The position numbers were made by a program, and so were the translations under genes. This document shows positions 26,381 through 36,611 of a stretch of DNA of 64,000 bases, piece after piece. The first letter of the stretch is position 1; every line of letters starts with the position of its first letter. A model generated the notes under the pieces. The model ran no database searches. It was not told the DNA's origin and was given only the letters and a program-made list of their open reading frames with translations. The stretch is from Steroidobacter gossypii. GTDB lineage: Bacteria; Pseudomonadota; Gammaproteobacteria; Steroidobacterales; Steroidobacteraceae. Where the stretch lies: NCBI RefSeq assembly GCF_016801985.1, contig NZ_JAEVLS010000006.1, positions 434,001 through 498,000 on the forward strand, written 5' to 3'.

Positions 26381-26580
26381 CACCGCTGGTGCGGCGTGCG
26401 GCGATGCCGATCGGCGACAGTCTGGTCGCGTCTGCCATCCATTCTGAACCGCCGATGCGAATATGACTGGGAAGTCTCAAGCGAGGGAATCCCAGTGGCG
26501 ATGGCAAGAGGATCGGTGTGGTCGGCGACTGAACGCAACGGAGCGGCGCTGCCGCGGTCCCTCGACAAGGACCTGTTCCG

Positions 26581-27522
26581 ATGACGCAGGTAGTCGCGCT
26601 TTCGGGAGGCATCGGCGGCGCCAAACTGGCGCTCGGGCTGCAGCACATCCTGCCGCCGGGCGAGCTCACCGTCGCGGTCAATACCGGCGACGATTTCGAG
26701 CATCTGGGTTTGTCCATTTCACCGGACATCGACACCGTGCTGTACACGTTGGCCGGCCTGGCGAATCCGGAGCTGAGTTGGGGACGCGCCGGCGACAGCT
26801 GGAACTTCATGGCCGAGATCGAGCGCCTGGGCGGGGAGAACTGGTACCGGCTCGGCGACAAGGATCTCGCGCTTCACATCGAGCGCACGCGCCGGCTCAA
26901 TGCTGGCGAAAAGCTGACCGGCATCACTGCAGACTTCGCGCGCCACTTCGGCGTGCTGGGCAGGGTGGTGCCAATGTCGAACGACCTGGTGCGTACCATG
27001 GTGATCACGGACGAAGGCACGTTGGACTTCCAGCATTACTTCGTCGAGCGCCGTTGCGAGCCGGTGGTGAAAGGCTTTGCCTATGCAGGCGCGGCCGATG
27101 CGCGGCTGCCGGCCCAACTGCAGGAGGATCTGCAGGATCCGTCGTTGCAAGCTATCGTCATCTGTCCGTCCAATCCCTGGCTGAGCATCGCACCCATCCT
27201 GGAGATCCCGGCCTGGCGCGAGGCGTTGCTCGAAGTGACCGCTCCGGTGATCGCAGTGTCACCACTGGTCAACGGCCAGGCGGTGAAAGGACCCATCACC
27301 AAGATCATGAGCGAGCTGCAGCTGGAGCTTTCCTCGGCTTCGATCGCCAGGTTCTACGAAGGAATCATCGACGGCTTCGTGATCGACAAGTCCGAGGCGC
27401 ACGTGGCGCCGGAAATCGCCGTGGCCACGCATGTGACCGGCACGCCGATGAAAACACCGGTCGACAAACAGCGGCTGGCGCGAGAAGTACTGGAGTTCGC
27501 CCGCTCGTTCGGTAAATTGTGA
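26581..27522 (+). CDS. cofD: 2-phospho-L-lactate (or PEP/3PG) transferase CofD
   Basis: A 313-residue transferase of coenzyme F420 biosynthesis that joins a phospholactyl-type group to the deazaflavin Fo. Marks are VVALSGGIGGAKL at the N-terminus, VNTGDDFEHLGL, SPDIDTVLYTLAG and the VPMSNDLVRTMV segment (the usual form is MSDDxVRT). These distinguish true CofD from the YvcK/GluN relatives. No cofC, cofE/fbiB or fbiC is in this window. It lies between the crotonase and a ferredoxin gene. Presence of F420 synthesis in a proteobacterium is known but not common. Confidence 0.88.
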   Translation: MTQVVALSGGIGGAKLALGLQHILPPGELTVAVNTGDDFEHLGLSISPDIDTVLYTLAGLANPELSWGRAGDSWNFMAEIERLGGENWYRLGDKDLALHIERTRRLNAGEKLTGITADFARHFGVLGRVVPMSNDLVRTMVITDEGTLDFQHYFVERRCEPVVKGFAYAGAADARLPAQLQEDLQDPSLQAIVICPSNPWLSIAPILEIPAWREALLEVTAPVIAVSPLVNGQAVKGPITKIMSELQLELSSASIARFYEGIIDGFVIDKSEAHVAPEIAVATHVTGTPMKTPVDKQRLAREVLEFARSFGKL

Positions 27523-27616
27523 CTGCCCGGGGGGTGTGCGCGATCCGCCGTCTGAGTCACAATGGCGTGCTTGGGAAGCACCCCGCGGCCCACGCACAGT
27601 CGGCTGGAGCAATTGA

Positions 27617-27934
27617 ATGAGTATTCGTTTGAACGTGGTGGACCGCAACGGCGGCGAACACGAGGTGGAAACGGCGCCGGAAGGCTCCTTGATGGAAACC
27701 TTGCGTGAGCTGGACTATGGCGTGGCCGCCATTTGCGGCGGCATGTGTTCGTGCGCCACTTGCCATGTCTATATCGCTCCGGAATGGCTGGATAAACTGC
27801 CGCAGCAGCAGAGCGACGAAGGCGATCTGCTGGCCGAGCTGCAATTCCGTCAGGACAATTCGCGGCTGTCGTGTCAGCTGCAGTTGCAGCCGGAGTACGA
27901 CGGTCTGCGCCTGACTCTGGCGCCGGAAGAATGA
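27617..27934 (+). CDS. [2Fe-2S] ferredoxin (adrenodoxin/putidaredoxin type)
   Basis: A 105-residue ferredoxin with the cluster ligands C40, C46, C49 (CGGMCSCATCHVY) and C86 (LSCQL), the Cx5Cx2C...C pattern of ferredoxins that serve cytochrome P450s and Isc assembly. The preceding CGGxCSCATCHVY sequence resembles terpredoxin and rhodocoxin rather than the Isc ferredoxin. Twenty bases later comes an FAD-dependent ferredoxin reductase, its likely partner, so together they form an electron-transfer pair from NADH. No P450 lies in the window. Confidence 0.92.
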   Translation: MSIRLNVVDRNGGEHEVETAPEGSLMETLRELDYGVAAICGGMCSCATCHVYIAPEWLDKLPQQQSDEGDLLAELQFRQDNSRLSCQLQLQPEYDGLRLTLAPEE

Positions 27935-27954
27935 CGGCTCGTTAGATATTGCTC

Positions 27955-29232
27955 ATGTCCACGCATTCCGAAGATCACATCTATGTCGTCGGCGCGGGTC
28001 ATGCCGGCGGCGAGCTTGCGTTCGCGCTGCGCCAGCAAGGCTATGCCGGGCCGCTGACCATTATCGGCGAAGAAGGCCACTTGCCCTACCAACGGCCGCC
28101 GTTGTCCAAGGCCTTCCTGAAGGGCGAGTGTGAAACGCCGTCGCTGTATTTGCGGCAACAGGCGGCCTACGACAAAGCAAACATCGGTCTGTTGCTCAGC
28201 CGCCGCGTGGAGCGACTGGATCGCGCTGGCAAGAAACTGATCTTCGACGACGGCCGCGAGGTCACGTATTCCAAACTGGCGCTCGCCACCGGCGGTCGTG
28301 CTCGCCGCATGACCATCAACGACGCCGCGCGCGCCGAGCGCACCAGGAATTTCCATTACCTGCGTAACATCGACGACGTGCTCGCGATTCGCTCGCGCTT
28401 CGAAGCCGGGCAGCGCCTGGTCATCGTGGGCGGTGGATACATCGGACTCGAAGTTGCCGCTTCGGCGATCGCACGAGATCTGAATGTCACAGTGTTGGAA
28501 GCGCTGCCTCGCGTGCTGGCTCGCGTGACGGCCCCGCAGATGTCGGCTTTCTATGAGCAGATACATCGGAACGCGGGCGTGGATGTGCGCACCAACGTCG
28601 AAGTCATCGGGCTCGATTTCGATGCAGAGGGTGATGCGGTCACCGCGGTTCATTGCACCGGCGGCGTGGTGATCCCTGCCGATGCGGTAGTGGTCGGCAT
28701 CGGGTTGTTGCCGAACACGGAGCTGGCGCAAGCTGCCGGGCTCGACGTGGACAATGGCATCGTCGTCAATGAGCATGCCGCGACTTCCGATCCGGATATC
28801 GTCGCGGCCGGCGATTGCACCAACCATCCGAGCGTATTCTGCGGCCGGCGCATTCGTCTGGAATCGGTGCCGAACGCGGTCGAGCAGGCGCGCGTGGCCG
28901 CTGCATATCTGGCCGGAAAGCCGCGCACGTACGACTCGGTGCCGTGGTTCTGGTCAGACCAGTACGACTTGAAGTTGCAAATGACCGGGCTGTCGCAGGG
29001 CTACGATCAGTTCGTGCTGCGCGGCTCGATGCAGAACAAGTCGTTTGCGGCGTTCTATTTGAAGGAAGGCAGATTGATCGCCTGCGACGCCGTCAATCGT
29101 GCGCAGGAGTTCATGATCGCCAAGCGCATGGTCGCCGCCTGCAAGCCGTTCGATCCGGTGGCGCTGGCCGATGAAACGGTGCCGCTGAAGACGCTCGCTC
29201 CGCCGCTGCAAGCGGCCGCTCCGCCCGCCTGA
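27955..29232 (+). CDS. FAD-dependent ferredoxin reductase
   Basis: A 425-residue flavoprotein of the putidaredoxin/rhodocoxin reductase family. The FAD-binding Rossmann motif is VVGAGHAGGELA; a second dinucleotide motif, VIVGGGYIGLEVA, binds NAD(P)H; VAAGDCTNH is the C-terminal FAD aspartate motif. I start at the ATG at 27955 (MSTHSED); an in-frame TTG at 27949 is an alternative. It should reduce the ferredoxin encoded just upstream. The oxygenase it feeds is not in the window. Confidence 0.9.
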   Translation: MSTHSEDHIYVVGAGHAGGELAFALRQQGYAGPLTIIGEEGHLPYQRPPLSKAFLKGECETPSLYLRQQAAYDKANIGLLLSRRVERLDRAGKKLIFDDGREVTYSKLALATGGRARRMTINDAARAERTRNFHYLRNIDDVLAIRSRFEAGQRLVIVGGGYIGLEVAASAIARDLNVTVLEALPRVLARVTAPQMSAFYEQIHRNAGVDVRTNVEVIGLDFDAEGDAVTAVHCTGGVVIPADAVVVGIGLLPNTELAQAAGLDVDNGIVVNEHAATSDPDIVAAGDCTNHPSVFCGRRIRLESVPNAVEQARVAAAYLAGKPRTYDSVPWFWSDQYDLKLQMTGLSQGYDQFVLRGSMQNKSFAAFYLKEGRLIACDAVNRAQEFMIAKRMVAACKPFDPVALADETVPLKTLAPPLQAAAPPA

Positions 29233-29350
29233 TTGCCGCCGCTATCGTTGCCGAGCGCCGGCGCGGCTTCGGCAAAACCCCATTGCGTGTGGCAAAGTGA
29301 TGCCCGATATCACACCACCATCGAAGACTCATGCAAGCAGGGGGTAGGCG

Positions 29351-30508
29351 ATGTCCGAAGCAAGCTCGAGCAGTGGCTTCAAGCCGAAAAAGTCCGTGGC
29401 GCTCTCCGGCGTCACCGCCGGCAATACGGCGCTGTGCACCGTCGGCCGCAGCGGCAACGATCTGCACTATCGCGGCTACGACATTCTGGATATCGCCAAC
29501 AGCTGCGAGTTCGAGGAAATCGCCTACCTGCTGATTCACGGCAAGCTGCCGAATCGTGCGGAACTGGCCGGCTACAAAGCCAAGCTCGCACGCCTGCGCG
29601 GCTTGCCGGCAGCGGTGAAATCCGTGCTGGAACAATTGCCGGCCGCGACGCATCCGATGGATGTCATGCGGACTGGAGTCTCAACGCTCGGCTGCGTCCT
29701 GCCAGAGCCCGAGCATCATGCGGCCACCACGGCCAGAGACGTCGCCGATCGCCTGATTGCGAGTCTCGGCTCCATGCTCACGTATTGGTACCACTACAGT
29801 CAGCGCGGCCGTCGTATCGAGGTGGAGACGCAGGACGATTCCATCGGCGGTCATTTCCTGCATCTGTTGCATCAGCAGACGCCTTCCCGCGAATGGGTGC
29901 ATGCAATGCATACGTCGCTCATCTTGTATGCCGAGCATGAGTTCAATGCGTCGACGTTCACCGGGCGCGTGATCGCCGGCACGGGGTCGGACATGTACTC
30001 GGCGATCACGGGTGCGATCGGCGCACTGCGTGGGCCGAAGCACGGCGGGGCGAACGAAGTCGCCTTCGAGATTCAGCAGCGCTATGAATCGCCGGACCAG
30101 GCCGAAGCAGACATTCGCAAGCGCGTGGCGAACAAAGAAGTGATCATTGGCTTCGGGCATCCGGTCTATACCATCTCGGATCCGCGCAATGAAGTGATCA
30201 AGGATGTGGCGCGCAAGCTGGCGCAGGACGCAGGGGACACCAGGATGTTCGACATCGCCGCGCGACTGGAAAAGGTGATGAAGGAGATCAAGAACATGTT
30301 CCCGAATCTGGATTGGTACTCGGCCGTGTCTTATCACCTGATGGGCGTGCCGACTGCGATGTTCACGCCGCTGTTCGTGATCGCGCGGACCACCGGCTGG
30401 GCGGCGCACGTCATCGAGCAGCGCGAGGATGGCAAGATCATCCGGCCCAGCGCCAACTACATCGGGCCCGACAATCTCGAGTTCGTGCCTTTGGATCAGA
30501 GGAAATAA
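29351..30508 (+). CDS. prpC: 2-methylcitrate synthase
   Basis: A 385-residue citrate synthase-fold enzyme. Catalytic histidines H231 (GPKHGGAN) and H270 (GFGHPVYT) are present, with the short form (about 385 residues) and the AIEHEF-type [10 protein letters not shown] motif of PrpC. It condenses propionyl-CoA and oxaloacetate to 2-methylcitrate. prpD follows 11 bases on. Citrate synthase activity itself is possible, but the prpD neighbour makes PrpC far more likely. Confidence 0.9.
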   Translation: MSEASSSSGFKPKKSVALSGVTAGNTALCTVGRSGNDLHYRGYDILDIANSCEFEEIAYLLIHGKLPNRAELAGYKAKLARLRGLPAAVKSVLEQLPAATHPMDVMRTGVSTLGCVLPEPEHHAATTARDVADRLIASLGSMLTYWYHYSQRGRRIEVETQDDSIGGHFLHLLHQQTPSREWVHAMHTSLILYAEHEFNASTFTGRVIAGTGSDMYSAITGAIGALRGPKHGGANEVAFEIQQRYESPDQAEADIRKRVANKEVIIGFGHPVYTISDPRNEVIKDVARKLAQDAGDTRMFDIAARLEKVMKEIKNMFPNLDWYSAVSYHLMGVPTAMFTPLFVIARTTGWAAHVIEQREDGKIIRPSANYIGPDNLEFVPLDQRK

Positions 30509-30519
30509 GCCGCACCGTC

Positions 30520-31974
30520 ATGTCTCTGCACGATATCAAATCCGCCGAGCGGCCTGCGCCCGACGACGTTCTGACCGCCATCGCCGACTACGCGCTGTCG
30601 TATGAAGTGAGCAGCGAGGCTGCCTACGAAACCGCTTACTACTGTTTGATGGATACATTGGCGTGCGGGTTTCAAGCGCTGCAATATCCGGCTTGCACGA
30701 AGTTGCTGGGGCCGGTGGTGCCAGGCGCGGTGATGCCGGGCGGCTCGCGTGTGCCGGGCACGAGTTTCGAGCTCGATCCGGTGCAAGCTGCGTTCAACAT
30801 CGGGGCGATGGTCCGCTGGCTCGATTTCAACGACACCTGGCTGGCGGCGGAATGGGGCCATCCTTCCGACAACCTCGGCGCCATTCTTGCTGTTGCTGAT
30901 TACACGTCGCGCCGGAATGCGGCGCAGGGTAAGGCTGCGTTCAGAGTGCGAGACCTGCTGACGTTCATGATCAAGGCGCACGAGATTCAGGGCGTCGCGG
31001 CGCTGGAAAACAGCTTCAATCGTGTCGGGCTCGATCATGTTTTGCTGGTGCGCGTGGCGTCGACGGCTGTCGCCACTGCCATGCTCGGCGGGACGCGCGA
31101 GCAGGTCATCAATGCGGTTTCGAATGCATGGATCGATGGCGGCGCGCTGCGCACATATCGTCATGCGCCGAACACGGGGTCACGTAAGAGTTGGGCAGCC
31201 GGGGATGCGACCAGTCGGGCCGTGCGTCATGCGTTGATGGCGATGGCGGGCGAGATGGGTTATCCGTCCGCGATCACGGCGCCGACTTGGGGGTTCCAGG
31301 ATGTGCTGATGAAAGGCAAGGCGCTGTCGTTTCCGCAGCCGTTCGGCAGCTATGTGATGGAGAATATCCTGTTCAAGATTTCTTTCCCGGCGGAGTTTCA
31401 TGGGCAGACGGCGGTGGAGGCGGCGCTGAAGTTGCATCCACAGGTGCGGCGCCACTTGGACGAGATCGAAAGGATCGTGATCGAGACGACCGAGTCGGGC
31501 GTTCGCATTATCGATAAGACCGGGCCGCTCGCGAACCCGGCGGATCGCGATCACTGCATTCAATACATGGTCGCGGTGTCTCTGATCTTCGGTCGGCTGC
31601 AAGCGTCGGATTATGAAGATGTCGTCGCCGCAGATTCGCGCATCGATGTGCTACGGGAGAAGATGGTCGTCAGCGAGAACGCCACTTTCACCGAAGAATA
31701 TTACGCGCCGGATAAACGTCACATCGGCAACGCCGTCCAGGTCTTCTTCAAGGACGGCACGCGTACCGAACGGGTACAGATCGACGTTCCCCTCGGCCAT
31801 CGAAAACGTCGCGCCGAAGGCATGCCTGTGCTCGTGCAGAAATTCGAATCCGCGGTCGCCGCTCACTTCTCCGCGAAACAGTGCGAGGCGATCAAGTCGC
31901 TGCTTGCTGATCGACCCAAGCTGGAGAAGATGGCTGTCCACGAGTTCGTAGCCGCGCTCGTGAAGAATCACTGA
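30520..31974 (+). CDS. prpD: 2-methylcitrate dehydratase
   Basis: A 484-residue member of the MmgE/PrpD family that converts 2-methylcitrate to 2-methylaconitate, without an iron-sulphur cluster. Family marks include [10 protein letters not shown] and the [19 protein letters not shown] segment. The start chosen is ATG 30520, 11 bases after prpC; an in-frame extension through prpC is rejected. prpB (2-methylisocitrate lyase) is not next to it in this window, so the cycle must be completed elsewhere. Confidence 0.92.
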   Translation: MSLHDIKSAERPAPDDVLTAIADYALSYEVSSEAAYETAYYCLMDTLACGFQALQYPACTKLLGPVVPGAVMPGGSRVPGTSFELDPVQAAFNIGAMVRWLDFNDTWLAAEWGHPSDNLGAILAVADYTSRRNAAQGKAAFRVRDLLTFMIKAHEIQGVAALENSFNRVGLDHVLLVRVASTAVATAMLGGTREQVINAVSNAWIDGGALRTYRHAPNTGSRKSWAAGDATSRAVRHALMAMAGEMGYPSAITAPTWGFQDVLMKGKALSFPQPFGSYVMENILFKISFPAEFHGQTAVEAALKLHPQVRRHLDEIERIVIETTESGVRIIDKTGPLANPADRDHCIQYMVAVSLIFGRLQASDYEDVVAADSRIDVLREKMVVSENATFTEEYYAPDKRHIGNAVQVFFKDGTRTERVQIDVPLGHRKRRAEGMPVLVQKFESAVAAHFSAKQCEAIKSLLADRPKLEKMAVHEFVAALVKNH

Positions 31975-32113
31975 GATCGAGCCGAACAACTCTTTGCAGT
32001 TTGATGACACGGCGTTGCATAGCCTGCAACTCGGCTGTCGCTCTGTGCGCTCGCCTGTCGCGGTGGGCTGATCGAAGCTTGCCGGATTCCTGGCAAGGTT
32101 CGAGAAAGCATTC

Positions 32114-34414
32114 ATGTGGAGCAGTAAGCGTTCATCCGATTCCTCTCTGAGCACCCCGTTGTGCGGCGCTGTGGCCATGCTGTTGGCGACGGCGGCGGTG
32201 GCGCAGGAGCAGGACGTGGAGTTGGCGGAGGTGGTAGTAGTCGGCAGTCGGGGCACGCCGCGGCTGGTGACGGAGTCGGCTTCGCCCATCGATCTGATCG
32301 ACGGCGAGCAGTTGCGCGCTACTGGATTCAACGATTTGAGCAAGGCGCTGCAGTTCCTCGCGCCGTCCGTCAACTTCCCGCGCTCTGCTACAGCACCGTC
32401 TGCTGCGAACACAAGAGGCGTCACCCTGCGCGGCCTGAGTCCGGATCAGGTGCTGGTGCTGGTGGATGGGAAGCGTCGTCATGCGTCGTCAGTTCTGAAC
32501 TTCAACAATGTCGTGGGCCGCGGCACCGTGCCCGTGGATCTGAATACCATCCCACTCGCCGCAGTCGAGCGAGTCGAAATCCTGCGCGACGGCGCGGCCG
32601 CGCAGTACGGGTCGGATGCAATCGCAGGAGTGGTGAATATCGTCCTGCGGGGCGCCGACTCGCAATCGTTCACGTCGCTCCAAGGCGGAGCCACCGAGAA
32701 CGGCGACGGCGAGAGTGCAATCCTCGCGGCGGGCACGAGTTTCGATCTGCGCGAAGGTAGCATCACGGTCACCGCCGAATCGCGTTATCGCGATTTCACC
32801 AACAGCGCGGGGATCGACAGTCGGGTCGGCCGCATCACCAATCGTCAAGGCGATCCCGAGTCCCTGGATCTCGGCCTGGTTGTCAACGCGCGCCTGCCGC
32901 TGGGCGACAATGATCTTTACGGCAATATCATTGTGTCCCAACGAGATTCGGAAAGCGCCGCGCAGTATCGCGCGCCCAACGTGTCGCCGCTGTACCCCGA
33001 CGGTTTCTTGCCGCTGATCGAGCTGGACATGCTGGATATGGCGGCCACCGTCGGTTGGTCCCGGCCGTTATCCGCATGGACCCTGGATGTCAGCAACACC
33101 TTCGGCAGCAACCGCGCGGATTTCAAAGTGGGCGACAGTGTGAATACGTCGCTGGGAACATCGAGTCCGACTTCGTTCGACGCCGGCGGCACACGCTATC
33201 AACAGAATGTCCTCGGCGTCACCCTGACTCGGCCGCTGGACGTGCTATCTGGTGCGAACCTCGCGTTCGGCCTCGAAAGCCGCTATGAAATGTTCGAAAT
33301 CGACAGTGGCGAGCCGGCCTCGCTCTTGGGAGCGGGCGCGCAGGGCTTCCCTGGCTTCAATCCACCCAGCCCCATCGACGAAAGCCGCAGCGCATGGAGC
33401 GCCTTCGTCGACGCCGAGTTACACCTCACGCCGGCAGTGACGCTCGGCGCCGCCGCCCGTTATGAGGACTACGATGACTTCGGCGACGAAATCACGGGCA
33501 AGTTGTCCGCGATGTTCAAGCCCACTTCCGTCATCGCCTTCCGCGCCACTGGTAGCACCGGCTTTCGTGCGCCTTCGCTACAGCAGCAGTATTTCAGTAC
33601 CGTCAGCAGCCAATCGAGCGGCGGTGTGTTGGTGAACGTGGGAACATTCGCTGTCGACGATCCGGTGTCGCGCGCTCTCGGCGCGCAGCCGCTGCAGGCG
33701 GAGACATCCGAGCATGTGAGCGCTGGCATCGTGCTGACCCCGATGCAAGGCCTCACCGTGTCTCTCGACGCGTTCCGCATCGATATCGAGGATCGAATCG
33801 TCCTGAGCGAGTCGCTGAGCGGTCCTGCGGTGGCGGCGATTCTGCAGCAGGCCGGCATCACCAACGCCAGCCAGGTGAGATTCTTCACCAACGCCGCCGA
33901 TACCGAGACCGAAGGATACGAGATCACCGCCGCCTGGCGGGGTACGTGGCTCGATGCGGTGCGCAGCGCATTGACGTTGGGTTACATGTCGGCCGATACC
34001 TCGCTGGAGCAGATCAAGAGCAACACTGTCGTGCCTTCCGTGCCGTTGCTCGGGCTCGCGTCCATCGATCTACTGACCGAAGCTCAGCCCGAAGACAAGG
34101 TGACATTCAGCTCGATGCAATCGTGGGGCCCGTGGCAGCTACGTGTCGATGTGACGCGCTTTGGAAAGTACAAGAACGTCCCGGTACTCCTTGAACAGGA
34201 GTACGGCGCGGTGACCACGGTCGACCTTGGTGTCGACTATGAGCTGACGCCCTCGATGCGTCTGAGCGTAGGAGTGATCAACGCCACCGACGCATACCCG
34301 GACAAAATCGCTCAGCGCGCCTTGTTGCAAGGAGGCAGCCTGCAATATTCGGAATCCGGCGGTCTCGGCAGCGATGGGCGTGAGTACTACGCGCGTCTTT
34401 GGGCTGGATTCTGA
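32114..34414 (+). CDS. TonB-dependent outer-membrane receptor
   Basis: A 766-residue outer-membrane receptor. The signal peptide ends at about residue 30 (LLATAAVA), followed by an energy-coupling segment (VVVVGSRGTPR), the plug domain (LSKALQFLAP, TLRGLSPDQVLVLVDGKRRH, VERVEILRDGAAAQYGSDAIAGVVNI) and a 22-strand beta barrel ending in YYARLWAGF with a C-terminal aromatic. The substrate is unknown: siderophore, vitamin, carbohydrate or nucleic-acid breakdown products are all possible. Its 3' end overlaps the convergent LysR gene by 28 bases. Confidence 0.9.
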   Translation: MWSSKRSSDSSLSTPLCGAVAMLLATAAVAQEQDVELAEVVVVGSRGTPRLVTESASPIDLIDGEQLRATGFNDLSKALQFLAPSVNFPRSATAPSAANTRGVTLRGLSPDQVLVLVDGKRRHASSVLNFNNVVGRGTVPVDLNTIPLAAVERVEILRDGAAAQYGSDAIAGVVNIVLRGADSQSFTSLQGGATENGDGESAILAAGTSFDLREGSITVTAESRYRDFTNSAGIDSRVGRITNRQGDPESLDLGLVVNARLPLGDNDLYGNIIVSQRDSESAAQYRAPNVSPLYPDGFLPLIELDMLDMAATVGWSRPLSAWTLDVSNTFGSNRADFKVGDSVNTSLGTSSPTSFDAGGTRYQQNVLGVTLTRPLDVLSGANLAFGLESRYEMFEIDSGEPASLLGAGAQGFPGFNPPSPIDESRSAWSAFVDAELHLTPAVTLGAAARYEDYDDFGDEITGKLSAMFKPTSVIAFRATGSTGFRAPSLQQQYFSTVSSQSSGGVLVNVGTFAVDDPVSRALGAQPLQAETSEHVSAGIVLTPMQGLTVSLDAFRIDIEDRIVLSESLSGPAVAAILQQAGITNASQVRFFTNAADTETEGYEITAAWRGTWLDAVRSALTLGYMSADTSLEQIKSNTVVPSVPLLGLASIDLLTEAQPEDKVTFSSMQSWGPWQLRVDVTRFGKYKNVPVLLEQEYGAVTTVDLGVDYELTPSMRLSVGVINATDAYPDKIAQRALLQGGSLQYSESGGLGSDGREYYARLWAGF

Positions 34415-35394
34415 TCGACCCGCGCAACAGACTGATGCACCGGTGGAACGTCCGCATGTTCCCAACTTCCGGCGCGGGCAACCGCGTCGGCGAAGTGCTG
34501 CTGCGAATGGGTGATCTCGGTATGCAGCCAGCGCGCAAAGCGTCGCATGTCGGTCCGGCGGCTGATCGCTTCGCTGGCGTAGATGAGCGAGTACCAGTAG
34601 TCGATGGGCTGTTTCAGCGCGAAGCAGGCTTGCAGCCGACCCTCCTGGAAATATTTCTCCATGAACAAGGGCATGCCCAGAGTCACACCCAGCCCGGCCG
34701 CCGCCGCCTCGTACATCATCAGCAATGTTTCATGATGGGTGAACGACCACGAATCGGTGGTATCGAGCCCGGCAGCGGCTAGCCACGTGTACCACAGGTT
34801 CGGCGCATGTTCCTCACAGAGCACGTGGTGCCCCGCAAGCTCCCGCGGATGGCGCGGCGGCGTCCGGCCTCGTAGCAGCGTTGGCGCTGCGACCACCGCA
34901 GCCTCTAGCTCGATCAATCGATCTTGCGGAAAGCTGTGAGGCTCGTTCGGCCCGACGGCGATCACGGCATCCACCTTGCCGGCGCGCAGCTCATCCAGAC
35001 CGCGACCGATCGTGACCTCGATCTCGATGTCGGGATTGAGCGCCATGAACTTCGCGGTTCGCTGCAGTAGCCAGCTGATGGCGAACGAATGCGGCGCGCG
35101 GATGCGGAGCATGCCCGCAGTTTGCTCGCCGCGAAAATCGAGTGTGGCCCTGAACAAGGCATCCATCGCCGGCTCAATCGCTTGCAGATACTGCTCGCCC
35201 GCCGGCGTGAGGCGCGCACTGGCTTGGCTGCGATCGAATAACGGAGCGTGCAGAAAATCTTCGAGGTTACGGATACGCCGCGAGAATGCGGACGGGCTGA
35301 GCGCGAGCTTATCGGCGGCCCCGCGGAAACTCCCAGTCCGTGCGGCGGCAACGAAGGCTTCGATGAACTCGAGCGGCGGAGCTTTTCTACGCAA
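34387..35394 (-). CDS. LysR family transcriptional regulator
   Basis: A 335-residue LysR regulator. The N-terminal winged helix-turn-helix (FIEAFVAAARTGSFRGAADK followed by LALSPSAFSRRIRNLED) is clear, and the periplasmic-binding-like effector domain follows from about residue 95. It belongs to the GcvA-like group. A C-terminal tail of about 35 residues lies past the usual end and overlaps the receptor gene. The target is unknown; the divergent neighbour is 64 bases away from the nuclease stop rather than a promoter, so its regulon is likely elsewhere. Confidence 0.88.
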   Translation of the reverse strand: MRRKAPPLEFIEAFVAAARTGSFRGAADKLALSPSAFSRRIRNLEDFLHAPLFDRSQASARLTPAGEQYLQAIEPAMDALFRATLDFRGEQTAGMLRIRAPHSFAISWLLQRTAKFMALNPDIEIEVTIGRGLDELRAGKVDAVIAVGPNEPHSFPQDRLIELEAAVVAAPTLLRGRTPPRHPRELAGHHVLCEEHAPNLWYTWLAAAGLDTTDSWSFTHHETLLMMYEAAAAGLGVTLGMPLFMEKYFQEGRLQACFALKQPIDYWYSLIYASEAISRRTDMRRFARWLHTEITHSQQHFADAVARAGSWEHADVPPVHQSVARVDQNPAQRRA

Positions 35395-35458
35395 GGGAAG
35401 TGGCTAGACAGTAGAACTGTCTAGCATGGAGCCCTTTTGTTGCAATTCGGTGAAGCGC

Positions 35459-36400
35459 TCAGCGCTCGCGCGAGCCCGGCTCGGCGCGCAACGCCCAGCG
35501 CAGCACTTCCGTCAGGCGATAACCTGCCAACGTCAGCCGTTGCTCCGCCACTTGTACGGATCTATCCAGATATCGTTTCGGCAGTTCCGGAGCTTTGCTG
35601 GCGGCATCGCTGGCGCGCAGATCGGGACCGTAGGCCATCGTGCTTGCGAGTTGGTGGCTCTCCTGCGCCCACGCCGAGAATTCAGCCGTTTCCCGGAATG
35701 GCTGCAACTCCTTGAACTGCGTGCGTGGCAGGCGACGCATGAGCTCGGCGGCGCGACGAGTGGCGAACTCGGGCTCGCCGTCGCGACTGACGCTGTCGTC
35801 CCAGAACCAATGCAAGCTGACCGGCTCTTTGTCGACGGGGTCGAGCACGAACTGCAGACTGCCGCCGCGGTCCCCTTCGGGGAAACGTTTGGAAACCCAT
35901 GACACGCTGTGCAGCGGCTGGTGCATGTCGCCGACCAGATGAAATATCCAGGACAGCGCGACCGCGCGCTCACCCGCCGAAGCTCGCGGATCCGAGGCAA
36001 CGCTCAGATTCAGTGCAAACGCCTCGGCGGCGGAGCCCTGCGGCACGTCGTCCGGCAGCTTGGGTGGTGGCGATGCGGAATCCACGAGAGGCCGCGACCA
36101 GTAGTGCCACGTCGGATGGTCGTGAATGCTGCCGCGAGTGTCGTCGGGCCAGCGAGCCAGTTCGAGAAAGATGCGACGACTGCGTTCTTCGCCCTTGGCC
36201 CGGCCGATGGCCACTTCGAAGGCGCCTCGATCCGGATGTTTCTCGGCCAGCGCGACGATCTTATCGACGATCCGCCGTTCCCGCGCACTCAGCTCCTCAT
36301 AGGCAATGGCCGCGCTCACCATGTGACCGGGTCGAGACCACGCGAAGGCGGTGGAGCAGGGCAGGACAACAGCAAGCAGCAGTGCAACGAGTGGCTTCAT
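35459..36400 (-). CDS. S1/P1 nuclease, secreted
   Basis: A 313-residue zinc nuclease of the S1/P1 family. The start ATG at 36400 gives signal MKPLVALLLAVVLPCSTAFA, cleaved before Trp, which becomes the N-terminal zinc ligand (WSRPGH). Further zinc residues lie in HLVGDMHQPLH and LHWFWDDS. Family enzymes cut single-stranded DNA, RNA and 3'-phosphates. It is exported to the periplasm or outside. Nearby phosphatases would release phosphate from the nucleotides. Confidence 0.88.
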   Translation of the reverse strand: MKPLVALLLAVVLPCSTAFAWSRPGHMVSAAIAYEELSARERRIVDKIVALAEKHPDRGAFEVAIGRAKGEERSRRIFLELARWPDDTRGSIHDHPTWHYWSRPLVDSASPPPKLPDDVPQGSAAEAFALNLSVASDPRASAGERAVALSWIFHLVGDMHQPLHSVSWVSKRFPEGDRGGSLQFVLDPVDKEPVSLHWFWDDSVSRDGEPEFATRRAAELMRRLPRTQFKELQPFRETAEFSAWAQESHQLASTMAYGPDLRASDAASKAPELPKRYLDRSVQVAEQRLTLAGYRLTEVLRWALRAEPGSRER

Positions 36401-36600
36401 CGATACGTCCGCGACAATCGGCCATGTCAACATGGATAGCAGGCCGGCATGAATAGCAGACCGGGCGCCGCTCCGGGCGGCGTGATCTCGAAGCAGTGTT
36501 GCACGAAATGCAAGCCGCGACAGCCCATTCTGCCGTCAGTCTGCAAAACAACTTTCATCAACCGGCAACGCAAAGCGCCGATGGTATGTGCTTCAGCCCA

Positions 36601-36605
36601 AGGAG
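36601..36605 (+). promoter_or_regulatory. ribosome binding site of the PhoD-type gene
   Basis: AGGAG six bases before the ATG at 36612; it supports that start over an in-frame GTG at 36588. Confidence 0.7.
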
Positions 36606-36611
36606 CCGGAC

